Shown here: one piece after another, positions 1 to 7,014 of the stretch | How positions within the stretch are numbered: position 1 is the first letter of the stretch | How the letters are laid out: each line of letters begins with the position of its first letter | Assembly: GCA_902796535.1 (NCBI GenBank) | Contig: CADBPL010000159.1 | Span: 1 to 12,320, forward strand | Reading direction: 5' to 3' | DNA from: Oscillospiraceae bacterium | GTDB lineage: Bacteria > Bacillota > Clostridia > Oscillospirales > Acutalibacteraceae | DNA: 12,320 nt | Notes under the pieces: generated by a model | What the model was told of the DNA's origin: nothing | The model's input: only the letters and a program-made list of their open reading frames with translations | Databases searched by the model: none | Translations under genes and position numbers: made by a program

Positions 1-38
1 AAAATTACACCGAAACAGGTGTAAAAAACGCCGTGTAA
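1..38 (+). CDS. possible 3' end of an upstream gene (partial)
   Basis: Frame 3 reads through the left edge as NYTETGVKNAV and stops at 36-38. The third-position GC preference (AAC, GCC, GTG) matches the genes downstream, unlike the other two frames: one stops after seven codons and the other is arginine-rich. This may be the last residues of the gene preceding the terminase. Too little is visible to name it, and it could be chance. Confidence 0.25.
   Translation, partial: NYTETGVKNAV
5..24. repeat. 7-bp perfect inverted repeat (TTACACC / GGTGTAA)
   Basis: TTACACC at 5-11 and GGTGTAA at 18-24 pair perfectly around a six-base loop. On the - strand the hairpin is followed by TTTT up to the window edge, so it could be a weak terminator for leftward transcription, or an operator. 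It also falls inside the possible upstream coding end, so it may have no function. Confidence 0.3.
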
Positions 39-157
39 GCCCTTTGAGTGAGAGGACTTTTTGAAAGTGACAGGCAAACGCGCCGGTTTCGACCGCCCCG
101 CGCGCCGATCTGCACTCGGATTCGCCTGCCGGAAAACGTTCTCTCAAAAAAGCGAAA

Positions 158-172
158 GAGGGTGAAAACATC
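158..172 (+). promoter_or_regulatory. Shine-Dalgarno pointing at an ATC codon for terS
   Basis: GAGGGTG at 158-164 is the only good ribosome binding site before the small terminase gene. The in-frame codon at proper spacing is ATC at 170-172. No in-frame ATG, GTG or TTG lies between the upstream stop (68-70) and the TTG at 185, which sits about 20 bases from the site, too far for normal initiation. Initiation at ATC, as known for a few AUU/AUC genes such as infC, would add five residues (M/I-SNNV). Confidence 0.4.
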
Positions 173-184
173 AGCAACAACGTT

Positions 185-664
185 TTGAACAAACGGGAAA
201 AGCTGTTCTGCCTGTACTACGCGCTGCTGCACAACGGCCGCGACGCCGCCGCCCGCTCGGGGTATTCCCTGCGCCCCGAACGAACGGCCGCCCGGCTGCT
301 GGAACGCGGCGACATCAAGCAGGAGCTCGAACGGCTGACCCGCGCTCAGGCAACCGACCGCGGCGAAGCCGCCGCGGGGTTGAGGCGGCTCGCCTTCGGC
401 AGTGTGACCGACGCGATGAAGCTGCTGCTGGGCGAAAACCTGCCGAGCGAAGAAGAGCTGGAACAGATGGACTTTTTCAATGTGGCCGAGATCAAGCGCC
501 CCAAGGGCGGCGGGCTGGAGATCAAATTCTTCGACCGCCTCAAGCCGCTGGAAAAGCTCAGCCAGCTCAGCGAAGCCGAAACGGCGGCAAACGGCGCGCT
601 GCCGTTTTATGACGCGCTGAACAAAAGCGCCAAAGCACTGATCGGGAGCGAAGCCGATGAGTAA
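185..664 (+). CDS. terS: Phage terminase small subunit (Terminase_2 type)
   Basis: This is the small terminase subunit, which binds the packaging-start DNA and recruits the large subunit. The 159-residue protein (counted from TTG at 185) opens with the pattern typical of the Terminase_2 family: KREKLFCLYYALLHNGRDAAARSGYS, then RTAARLLERGDIKQEL (about residues 3-46). That is a helix-turn-helix region with the usual alanine-rich AARSGYS turn. The rest (about 50-150) is helical and charged, suited to oligomerisation and contact with the large subunit. Its stop overlaps the next start by 8 bases, so the two are translationally coupled. The start is uncertain: the ribosome binding site better suits ATC at 170. 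The family call rests on motif recognition and on the large terminase directly downstream. Confidence 0.85.
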   Translation: MNKREKLFCLYYALLHNGRDAAARSGYSLRPERTAARLLERGDIKQELERLTRAQATDRGEAAAGLRRLAFGSVTDAMKLLLGENLPSEEELEQMDFFNVAEIKRPKGGGLEIKFFDRLKPLEKLSQLSEAETAANGALPFYDALNKSAKALIGSEADE

Positions 665-1943
665 AGGTAAAAACCTTGTCACGCAATTCAAGCCGTTTTC
701 CGAAAAGCAGCTCACGGCGCTGACGTGGTGGTGCCCCGATTCACCGTTTCGCGACCGCGACGCCATCATCTGCGACGGGGCGGTGCGCTCCGGCAAAACG
801 GTTTGCCTGTCGATTTCTTTCATTGCCTGGGCGTTCTCGGCCTTCGACGGCGCGTCGTTCGCGCTGTGCGGCAAAACCATCGCCTCGCTGCGGCGCAACG
901 TGATCACGCCCGTGGTTCCCATGCTGCGCGAGCTGGGCTTTGACTGCCGCGAAAAGCTCTCGAGCAACAAGCTGGAGATCGCCTTTGAAAACCGCCGCAA
1001 CACCTTCTGGCTGTTCGGCGGCAAGGATGAATCCTCCGCCGCGCTCATTCAGGGCATGACGCTCAGCGGCATCCTGTTTGACGAGGTGGCGCTCATGCCG
1101 CGCTCGTTTGTGGAGCAGGCGCTGGCCCGCTGTTCCGTGGAAGGCTCCAAATTCTGGTTCAACTGCAACCCCGACGCGCCCATGCACTGGTTCCACACCG
1201 AGTGGATCCGGAAACGCAAGGAGAAAAAATGCCTGTATCTCCACTTTTTGATGGAGGACAACCCGTCCCTGACGCCGAAGATCATTCAGCGATATAAGAG
1301 CCTGTATTCCGGGCCGTTCTATCAGCGGTTCGTCGAGGGACGGTGGATCGCCGCGCAGGGCGTGGTCTACCCGTTTTTTGACCCCAGGGTTCACGTCTGC
1401 GCCCTGCCGCCCGAACGGTGCGAGCAATACTGCGTTTCGTGCGATTACGGCACGGTCAACCCGGCCTCGTTCGGGCTTTGGGGCAAAAAGGACGGCGTTT
1501 GGTACCGATTGAGAGAGTATTACTACGCCTCGCGCACCGTGGGCATTCAGCGAACGGACGAGGAGCATTACGCGGCGTTGGAGGAGCTCTGCGAAGGGCT
1601 GGAAATCAGCGCCGTGGCGGTCGACCCCTCCGCCGCGAGCTTCATCGAGTGCATTCGCCGCCACGGAAAATTCCGCGTGATCCCCGCCAAAAACGACGTT
1701 TTGGACGGCATCCGGAAAACCTCGGATGCGCTGCGGATGAAAAAGATCATGATCGGCGCGGGATGCAAGGACATCATCCGGGAATTTTCACTTTACCGCT
1801 GGGATGATTCCGGCGTAAAAGACAGCGTGCGCAAGGAAAACGACCACGCCATGGACGATATGCGCTATTTTGTGACCACGCTCATGGATCAAAACGACGG
1901 CTGCGGATTTTTCGCCCTCGCAGCGGATAGGAAGGATGACTGA
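657..1943 (+). CDS. terL: Phage terminase large subunit (PBSX/Xtm-like)
   Basis: This is the ATP-driven DNA packaging motor and headful or site-specific nuclease (428 residues, normal for the family). Walker A is GAVRSGKT at 41-48, Walker B with the catalytic glutamate is GILFDE at 138-143, and the coupling motif FNCNP is at 168-172. The C-terminal RNase H-like nuclease shows its acidic residues: D263 in SCDYGTVNP, D323 in AVAVDPS, and D400/D401 in DHAMDDMRY. All active-site positions are present, so nothing points to decay. The ATG at 657 overlaps the end of terS by 8 bases, and the stop overlaps the portal start as TGATG. The arrangement small terminase, large terminase, portal is the standard packaging order in Firmicute siphophages. 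Confidence 0.96.
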   Translation: MSKGKNLVTQFKPFSEKQLTALTWWCPDSPFRDRDAIICDGAVRSGKTVCLSISFIAWAFSAFDGASFALCGKTIASLRRNVITPVVPMLRELGFDCREKLSSNKLEIAFENRRNTFWLFGGKDESSAALIQGMTLSGILFDEVALMPRSFVEQALARCSVEGSKFWFNCNPDAPMHWFHTEWIRKRKEKKCLYLHFLMEDNPSLTPKIIQRYKSLYSGPFYQRFVEGRWIAAQGVVYPFFDPRVHVCALPPERCEQYCVSCDYGTVNPASFGLWGKKDGVWYRLREYYYASRTVGIQRTDEEHYAALEELCEGLEISAVAVDPSAASFIECIRRHGKFRVIPAKNDVLDGIRKTSDALRMKKIMIGAGCKDIIREFSLYRWDDSGVKDSVRKENDHAMDDMRYFVTTLMDQNDGCGFFALAADRKDD

Positions 1944-3070
1944 TGAAAAAGAACAAAACCCCGCCGGGTGAGGCGGGCGTTTGCGCCGTGCAGACCGCCG
2001 CCTCCCCGCCCCTGTCCGGCTTCGGGCAGGACGCTTCGCCCGACTATTACCACGCCGGACTTTATTACGCGCTGCGCGAGGCCGTGCCGGTGATCGACGC
2101 CGCCGTGACCAAGCTGGTGCGCCTGACAGGCGGCTTTTGCGTGCGCTGCTCCGACCCCGACGCGCAGGCGTTTCTGGACGATTTTCTGCGCCGCGTGCCG
2201 GTCAACGGCTGTTCCACCGGCATGGAAAACTTTATGACCGCCTACTTTGAGCAGCTGCTCACCTGCGGCACGGCGATCGGCGAGATCGTGACCGACGCAG
2301 CCGGGCAGCCCGCCGCGCTTTACAACGCGCCGCTGAAAAACGTGGAGCTGGTTCGCAGCCAAAACGGCTTTGACGTTGACCTGTTCGTAACGGCGCGCGG
2401 CGTGCGCGAAGCGGTGAAATACCCCGATCTGGTCGTGCTTTCCGCGCTCAACCCGCAGCCCGGCGCCTTCAGCGGCGTTTCACTGCTGCACGGGCTGCCC
2501 TTTGTGGGCGAGATCCTGCTCAAAATTCTTCGCACCACCGGCGTGAACTGGGACCGCTGCGGCAACGTGCGCTTTGCCGTGACCTACAAACCGCAAAACG
2601 ACGCGTTGGACAAGGCCTACGCCAAAGAGCGCGCAATGCAGGTGGCCCGGGAATGGAGCAGCGCCATGAGCAGCCACAGCGTCAAGGATTTTATCGCCGT
2701 GGGCGACGTGCAGATCAAAGCCATCGGCGCGGATATGCCGATCCTTGACAGCGAGGTGCCCGTGCGCCAGCTCATTGAGCAGATCGTTGCCAAAACCGGC
2801 CTGCCGCCGTTTTTGCTGGGGCTGTCCTGGTCGACCACGGAACGCATGTCATCCCAACAGGCGGACGCGCTGACGAGCGAACTGGAGGCCTACCGCCGCG
2901 TGCTGACCCCCGCCATCGAAAAGATCTGCGCCGTCTGCCTGCGGCTGGCAGGTCTGGACGGCGGCGTGCAGGTGATGTGGGACGACATCATGCTGCAGGA
3001 TATGGTCGAACAGGCGCGGGCGCAGCTGCTCACCGCACAGGCGGAAAACTTCAACAAGGAGGACGTATGA
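1943..3070 (+). CDS. Phage portal protein
   Basis: This is the dodecameric portal through which DNA enters and leaves the capsid. The 375-residue protein fits the short HK97/PBSX-like portals: an N-terminal segment that begins after a flexible Pro/Gly-rich stretch (about 1-35), the typical REAVPVIDAAVTKLVRLTGG helix (about 45-64), a central region with a VNWDRCGNVRFAVTYKP segment near 200-215, and a C-terminal clip/stem region with TGLPPFLLGLSWSTTERMSSQQADAL near 285-310, which is characteristic of portals. It starts at ATG 1943, sharing one base with the terL stop, and ends in an ATGA overlap with the protease gene. No frameshift or missing segment is visible. Position between the large terminase and the protease supports the call strongly. 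Confidence 0.92.
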   Translation: MKKNKTPPGEAGVCAVQTAASPPLSGFGQDASPDYYHAGLYYALREAVPVIDAAVTKLVRLTGGFCVRCSDPDAQAFLDDFLRRVPVNGCSTGMENFMTAYFEQLLTCGTAIGEIVTDAAGQPAALYNAPLKNVELVRSQNGFDVDLFVTARGVREAVKYPDLVVLSALNPQPGAFSGVSLLHGLPFVGEILLKILRTTGVNWDRCGNVRFAVTYKPQNDALDKAYAKERAMQVAREWSSAMSSHSVKDFIAVGDVQIKAIGADMPILDSEVPVRQLIEQIVAKTGLPPFLLGLSWSTTERMSSQQADALTSELEAYRRVLTPAIEKICAVCLRLAGLDGGVQVMWDDIMLQDMVEQARAQLLTAQAENFNKEDV

Positions 3071-3993
3071 AAAAAAGCAATTTCACCGCGGCGCAGGACG
3101 CTGTTCTGCCCGAGGAGGAGCTGGCGCTGATCAACCGGCACACGCTCCGTGATCTCACCCGCGACGAAGTCTTCTGCTTTTCGCTGACGCTTTGCGACAA
3201 TCTGGTCGACCGCGATATGGAGCGGTTCGACGTTCCGGCGCTGCACAGGCTCGCCGAACTGTTTGACGGCAAAACCGGCATCGCCGACCACAGCATGAAA
3301 AGCGAAGACCAGATGGCGCGCATTTATAAAACGTGGGTGGAGGAAAACCCGGCCGAGCAGACGATGAACGGCGAGCCCTACACCTGCCTGAAGGCAAAGG
3401 CCTATATGCCCGTCACCGAAGAAACGAAGGAAATGATCGCACAGATCAAAAGCGGCATCAAAAAGGAAACCAGCGTCAGCTGCGCCGTGGGCACGGTGCG
3501 CTGCTCGATTTGCGGCAGCAGCATGAGGCCGGGCGGGTGCCGCCACCAAAAAGGCAAGCTGTATGACGGCAAGGTTTGCCACGCCGTGCTCGCCGACCCG
3601 ACCGACGCCTATGAGTGGAGCTTTGTTGCCGTGCCTGCCCAGCGCAGCGCCGGCGTGACCAAAAGCTTTACCGCCGGCAGCGCCAAAACGGCGCATGAGC
3701 CCGACTGCGAAGAAACCGTTACGCTCACGCGCAGCGCTCTGGAAAGCCTGACGGCGGCGGCCGAGCGCTTGCGCAGGGGTCTGGTCGAGGACGTGACGCG
3801 CCTTGGCGTGCTCGCCCTGCCCGCCCTGAGCAAGACCGCGCTGACTGAGATTTGCCGGGGGCTGACGGAAGAGCAGCTGGAAGCCCTGAGCAAATCGTTC
3901 CGCTCAACCGCTGCCGCGCGCTTTCCCCTGCGCCCGCAGCTATGCGGCGACAACAGCCCCGAACCAGAAAACAACCATGAATTCAAAATTTAA
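3067..3993 (+). CDS. Prohead serine protease, probably with C-terminal scaffold region
   Basis: This gene probably encodes the maturation protease that trims head proteins during assembly. I chose ATG 3067 because AAGGAGG at 3056-3062 precedes it and it overlaps the portal stop as ATGA; the frame is open upstream but without a ribosome site. The protein is 308 residues. Candidate catalytic residues are H75 in GIADHSM and S136 in KKETSVSC, the His...Ser layout of HK97-type (U35-like) proteases. The strand YEWSFVAVPAQ after about residue 182 is typical of this fold. A cluster C146-x2-C149-x8-C158-x-H160-x10-C171 lies between them and looks metal-binding. Residues about 195-308 are helical and charged and could act as the scaffold, since no separate scaffold gene exists. 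The last codons overlap the next ribosome binding site. Confidence 0.8.
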   Translation: MKKSNFTAAQDAVLPEEELALINRHTLRDLTRDEVFCFSLTLCDNLVDRDMERFDVPALHRLAELFDGKTGIADHSMKSEDQMARIYKTWVEENPAEQTMNGEPYTCLKAKAYMPVTEETKEMIAQIKSGIKKETSVSCAVGTVRCSICGSSMRPGGCRHQKGKLYDGKVCHAVLADPTDAYEWSFVAVPAQRSAGVTKSFTAGSAKTAHEPDCEETVTLTRSALESLTAAAERLRRGLVEDVTRLGVLALPALSKTALTEICRGLTEEQLEALSKSFRSTAAARFPLRPQLCGDNSPEPENNHEFKI

Positions 3994-4004
3994 GGAGGAT
4001 CCCT

Positions 4005-4349
4005 ATGTCCGTATCTTTTATCGGTTTTGATGAAAAAACACTCACCTTTTCCACCGCTGCCGACCTCGCCCCCGGCACGCTCGTCAAGCTCAGCGGCAAC
4101 GGCAAGGTAGCCGCCTGCGCGGCGGATGACGCCGTGTTCGGCGTTGTCATTTCCTGCCGCAACCGCCTTGCCTGCGTGCAGCTGGGCGGCTACGTCCTGC
4201 TGCCCTACACCGGCACGGCGCCCACGGTCGGGCTGAACAAGCTCTGCGCCGGGAGCGCGACGGCGCTGGAAGTGGACGCGACCAACGGCAAAGAAAAATA
4301 CGTTTTGAACGTGGACGCCGTTTCCGCCCTGTGCGGCGTTCTGCTCTGA
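4005..4349 (+). CDS. Small capsid decoration/cement-like protein
   Basis: A 114-residue, beta-rich protein without helices of note, placed between the protease and the major capsid gene. This is where Firmicute phages often carry a head stabilisation (decoration) protein. The pattern of short strands separated by Gly/Ala turns (FSTAADLAPGTLVKLSGNGKVAACAADDAVFGVVISC) recalls small beta-barrel cement proteins of the DUF2190 kind, which bind the outer capsid surface. A strong AGGAGG site at 3993-3998 sits six bases from the ATG and overlaps the protease stop codon. Function is inferred from position and fold impression; there are no catalytic motifs. It might instead help fold or stabilise the capsid protein in another way. 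Confidence 0.65.
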   Translation: MSVSFIGFDEKTLTFSTAADLAPGTLVKLSGNGKVAACAADDAVFGVVISCRNRLACVQLGGYVLLPYTGTAPTVGLNKLCAGSATALEVDATNGKEKYVLNVDAVSALCGVLL

Positions 4350-4379
4350 TTTTTGAACTGCTGAAAGGAGAATGACACC

Positions 4380-5384
4380 ATGGCAAGCTTTGATAACATT
4401 CGTTTGGAAAAAGGCCTTTACGGCAGCGGCTCTTTCACGGCCGCGCTGGAAAACATCGACCCGTCCGAAAACTACCGCGGCACGGCGCTGGAGGGGCTGG
4501 ACGCCTATCAGCGTCAGCTCAAGCGCTTTGATATCCACGTCAGCGGCGCGGCCAGCGACCCGGTCGAAAAATTCTTCAAAACCACCGACAGCGCCACCCT
4601 GTTCCCCGAATACGTTTCCCGCGCGGTGCGTCAGGGCATGGAGGAGACCGACGTGCTGCCCAAAATCGTGGCGAGCGTGACCAACATCGATTCGCTCGAT
4701 TACCGCTCCATCACGAGCGTGCCGTCGGACGACGACAAAGCGCTCAAGGACGTGGCGCAGGGCAGCGTGATCCCGCAGACCACAGTGAAAACGCAGGAAA
4801 ATCTGGTCAGGCTCAACAAGCGCGGCCGTATGCTGGTAGCTTCCTATGAGGCCATCCGCTTTCAGCGCCTTGATCTGTTCACCGTGACCCTCAAGCAGAT
4901 CGGCGCCTACATTGCCCGGCAGCAGCTGGCGGACGCCATCAACGTGCTGGTCAACGGCGACGGCAACGGCAACGCTGCCTCCTCCACGTCCTGCGCAGCC
5001 TCCGGCACGCTCACCTACGCCGATCTGATCGCGCTGTGGAACGACCTTGACCCGTATGAGATGAACATCCTCATCACCAACCCTGCCGACGCCGTGAAGA
5101 TGCTCAACCTGTCGGAATTCAAGGATTCCAACGCGGGGCTGAACTTCCACGCCACCGGCAAAATGATCACCCCCATCGGCGCAGAGCTGGTCAAATCCGC
5201 TTCCGCAGCAAGCGGCAGCATCATCGGCCTGGACAAGAAGTGCGCGCTGGAAATGGTCAAGGCCGGCGACGTGCTGACCGAATATGACAAGCTCATCGAC
5301 CGTCAGCTTGAGCGCGCCGCCATCACCTCGATTGCGGGCTTCGCCAAGATCTTCACGGACGCGTCCCGCGTGCTTTCCGTTTAA
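4380..5384 (+). CDS. Phage major capsid protein (HK97 fold)
   Basis: This 334-residue protein is the likely major head subunit. An N-terminal region (about 1-75) with LDAYQRQLKRFDIHVSGA is followed by a segment near 80-130 (ATLFPEYVSRAVRQGMEE, then VTNIDSLDYRS) like the E-loop/P-domain start of HK97-type capsids. The stretch around 150-200 (RGRMLVASYEAIRFQRLDL then IGAYIARQQLADAINVLVNGDGN) is the long spine helix and following loop seen in clostridial phage capsid proteins. The C-terminal part has the A-domain-like TPIGAELVKS and ends with DRQLERAAITSIAGFAKIF. AAAGGAG at 4364-4370 precedes the ATG by nine bases, giving the best isolated translation signal of the operon, as expected for the most abundant product. 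An encapsulin role is unlikely because portal and terminase genes accompany it. Confidence 0.9.
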   Translation: MASFDNIRLEKGLYGSGSFTAALENIDPSENYRGTALEGLDAYQRQLKRFDIHVSGAASDPVEKFFKTTDSATLFPEYVSRAVRQGMEETDVLPKIVASVTNIDSLDYRSITSVPSDDDKALKDVAQGSVIPQTTVKTQENLVRLNKRGRMLVASYEAIRFQRLDLFTVTLKQIGAYIARQQLADAINVLVNGDGNGNAASSTSCAASGTLTYADLIALWNDLDPYEMNILITNPADAVKMLNLSEFKDSNAGLNFHATGKMITPIGAELVKSASAASGSIIGLDKKCALEMVKAGDVLTEYDKLIDRQLERAAITSIAGFAKIFTDASRVLSV

Positions 5385-5400
5385 TCGGGGGGCCGCAGCC

Positions 5401-5763
5401 ATGATCAGCCGTCAGACTGTACTCAACCATCTGCGGCAGCTTGTCACTTTCGACAGCAAAGGGGCGGAAAACGCTCTGCCCCTTTGCGAGATCTGTCTGA
5501 GCGAAGTGGCGGGCCGCCTGCGTTCCCCCGACGACGCCAACGACCCGCGGCTGGCCAAAGCCGCCGCAGGGCTGGCGTTTTACCGCCTTGCGCTGCGCCA
5601 ATTGGCAGACGGAAACGGCGCGACCACCTTCAAAGCGGGCGACGTGACTGTTAGCCGTTCGCCTGCCGCGACCATGGAATTCGCCGCCCGGGTGCGGGAC
5701 GAAGGCTTTGCGCAGGCCGCCGCACTGCTTACCGACACGGATTTTCTTTTCAGGCAGGTGTGA
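5401..5763 (+). CDS. Head-tail connector (adaptor) protein
   Basis: A 120-residue, mostly helical protein directly after the major capsid gene. The pattern LRQLVTFDSKGAENALPLCEICLSEVAGRL (about 12-40), a short acidic loop, then AKAAAGLAFYRLALRQLA (about 51-68) matches the helical gp6/gp15-like adaptors that sit beneath the portal and start the neck. It starts at ATG 5401, 17 bases after the capsid stop, behind a G-rich but weak ribosome site. In-frame sequence upstream is open but would overlap the capsid gene. Assignment is by position, length and helical pattern rather than a unique motif. Confidence 0.65.
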   Translation: MISRQTVLNHLRQLVTFDSKGAENALPLCEICLSEVAGRLRSPDDANDPRLAKAAAGLAFYRLALRQLADGNGATTFKAGDVTVSRSPAATMEFAARVRDEGFAQAAALLTDTDFLFRQV

Positions 5764-5767
5764 ATGT

Positions 5768-6103
5768 ATGACGCAAAACCCCTTCGCGCCCTACGGCAGG
5801 ACCGTGGCGCTCCGCGACGTCAACGGCCGAACGCTTGATTCGTTCAAAGCCCTGATCCAGCCGCTGCGCTACAAAAACAAAATGTACCTTGACGGGATTT
5901 ACACCGAAATCGGCTTCAACAGTCAGGGCCATTACCTGTATCTGGGGCCGCCCGAACCGGATCTGTGCGCTTTGTCAGCGGGCGATCACCTTTACGCCGA
6001 CGGCGTGCCTTACCAGATCGACCGCGCCGAAAAGGTGTATCACAACGACAAGGTGTTCTACATCTGGGCAATCATCCGAACCATTACGGAGGTAGCATTA
6101 TGA
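5768..6103 (+). CDS. Head closure/neck protein (minor capsid type)
   Basis: A 111-residue, strand-rich protein: GRTVALRDVNGRTLDSFKALIQPLRYKNKMYLDGIYTEIGFNSQGHYLYLGPP, later HLYADGVPYQIDRAEKVYHNDKVFYIWAIIR. The pattern of an upstream beta-barrel ending in a strand such as VFYIWAIIRTI is that of small head-closure or minor capsid proteins (XkdH/Minor_capsid_1-like) that plug the connector after packaging. The ATG at 5768 follows the preceding stop by four bases; a nearer ATG at 5764 is out of frame. It ends with an ATGA overlap to the next gene. Third position after the capsid gene agrees with the usual order adaptor, closure, terminator. Confidence 0.6.
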   Translation: MTQNPFAPYGRTVALRDVNGRTLDSFKALIQPLRYKNKMYLDGIYTEIGFNSQGHYLYLGPPEPDLCALSAGDHLYADGVPYQIDRAEKVYHNDKVFYIWAIIRTITEVAL

Positions 6104-6951
6104 TTGATTCCATCAGCGCCATGCCCGGCGAAATCGCCGCCTGGCTGAGCCGCCAGACCGACACGTTTTCCGACGTGACCTTTCTCACCGAATTTCCCGC
6201 CATTCCGAAGGCGACGCCGCTCAGGCAGACCATTGCCGCCATCGGGCTGGATCATGTGCGCATCAGCGACTTTTTCACCGAAAACAGCCACGGCGAGCAG
6301 GTGCCCGACGAATACTGCCGGCTGGCCAGCGTCAGGATCCGGATCTCGGTCTACGTGCCCTATTCTGCGGGCGGCACGGCGTGCCACACGGCGTTCACCA
6401 AAATCGTGGACTGTCTGAACTTCAAGAGCGACTTCAACATTTCGGAATCCGGCTGTGAAAGCATTGAGGCCGACCGCGACACCGACGCATTCGTGCTCAA
6501 AAGCTGGATCGACATTCAGGCGCAGTTCTGCCCGGCGGAATCCGCCGCCGTTCAATACGCGGCCTTCATGCCCAAAACGCTGTTCTGCCGTTCCCATATG
6601 GACAACGCCGATATCCACGTTACGCCGGAGGAGAAGCAACGCTGGGGAAGCCCGATGGAGGTCGGCTACTATTTCGGCACGAATGCCGCAAGCCGCACGA
6701 TCAACCTCGGCTATCACCCCAGACTCGTTCTGGTGTTTCCCTCGGTCTATCCGCCGATTTACAACTCCTCCTCCGACACGAGCCGCCTCATCTGCCTGTG
6801 CGGCATGGCGGGCCGCTCGCTTTCCTCTTGCGGCATCGAGCTGACCGAAAACGGGTTCAGGCTCACCCAGTCGGCGGACACAGGCGTCGGCAACACGCTC
6901 ACCAAGCTGAACTGGGACAGCGCCGATTACCTGTACGTTGCCCTGCGCTGA
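6100..6951 (+). CDS. Chimeric neck protein: tail-terminator-like N-terminus fused to tail-fibre-like C-terminus
   Basis: This 283-residue protein has two visibly different halves. Residues 1 to about 146 (FPAIPKATPLRQTIAAIGLDHVRISDF, later VRIRISVYVPYSAGGTACHTAF) look like the tail terminator or tail completion protein of Firmicute siphophages, which caps the tail at the neck. Residues about 165-187 contain HMDNADIHVTPEEKQRWG, the 'HVTxEEKxxW' linker motif common in phage tail fibres. Residues about 188-283 (GYYFGTNAASRTINLGYHP, LTENGFRLT, ending YLYVALR) look like the small receptor-binding domain found at fibre C-termini. GGAGGT at 6088-6093 precedes the ATG by six bases, and the start overlaps the previous stop. 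It is the last phage gene here. The fusion could come from an in-frame deletion of the tail genes, or be a designed short fibre on the head neck. Confidence 0.7.
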   Translation: MIDSISAMPGEIAAWLSRQTDTFSDVTFLTEFPAIPKATPLRQTIAAIGLDHVRISDFFTENSHGEQVPDEYCRLASVRIRISVYVPYSAGGTACHTAFTKIVDCLNFKSDFNISESGCESIEADRDTDAFVLKSWIDIQAQFCPAESAAVQYAAFMPKTLFCRSHMDNADIHVTPEEKQRWGSPMEVGYYFGTNAASRTINLGYHPRLVLVFPSVYPPIYNSSSDTSRLICLCGMAGRSLSSCGIELTENGFRLTQSADTGVGNTLTKLNWDSADYLYVALR

Positions 6952-6984
6952 ACGCAGAATCGTAATAAAAAGCTCTCTGAATTG

Positions 6985-7014
6985 TTGCATTTTGCCAACG
7001 GATTGTGTTATACT
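6985..7014 (+). promoter_or_regulatory. Sigma-A promoter with extended -10
   Basis: -35 box TTGCAT at 6985-6990, 18-base spacer, -10 box TATACT at 7009-7014 preceded by TGT (extended TGn). Transcription would start near 7021, giving a leader of about 25 bases before the ATG at 7046. It serves the DapA-like and DivIVA-like genes and marks the end of the phage operon's territory. Confidence 0.75.

Noticed and set aside
61..165. Possible 34-codon gene starting at TTG 61 (or GTG 67) before terS
   Set aside because: A GAGAGGA site lies upstream, but the peptide is Arg-rich with no recognisable motif and the starts are weak. Not enough support.
5..1048. Long open - strand frame over the terminase genes
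   Set aside because: It is antisense to clear terminase motifs; no ribosome site or recognisable domain. GC-rich codon bias creates such frames. The same applies to - strand frames at 741-1664, 2890-3696 and 6058-7065.
4380..5384. Encapsulin nanocompartment
   Set aside because: The HK97-fold protein is accompanied by portal, terminase, protease and neck genes, and no cargo enzyme with a targeting peptide is adjacent.
3990..5402. 470-codon open - strand frame over the major capsid gene
   Set aside because: It mirrors the strong codon bias of the capsid and decoration genes, and the translated sequence is low-complexity in R/A/G/V/H with no known motif.
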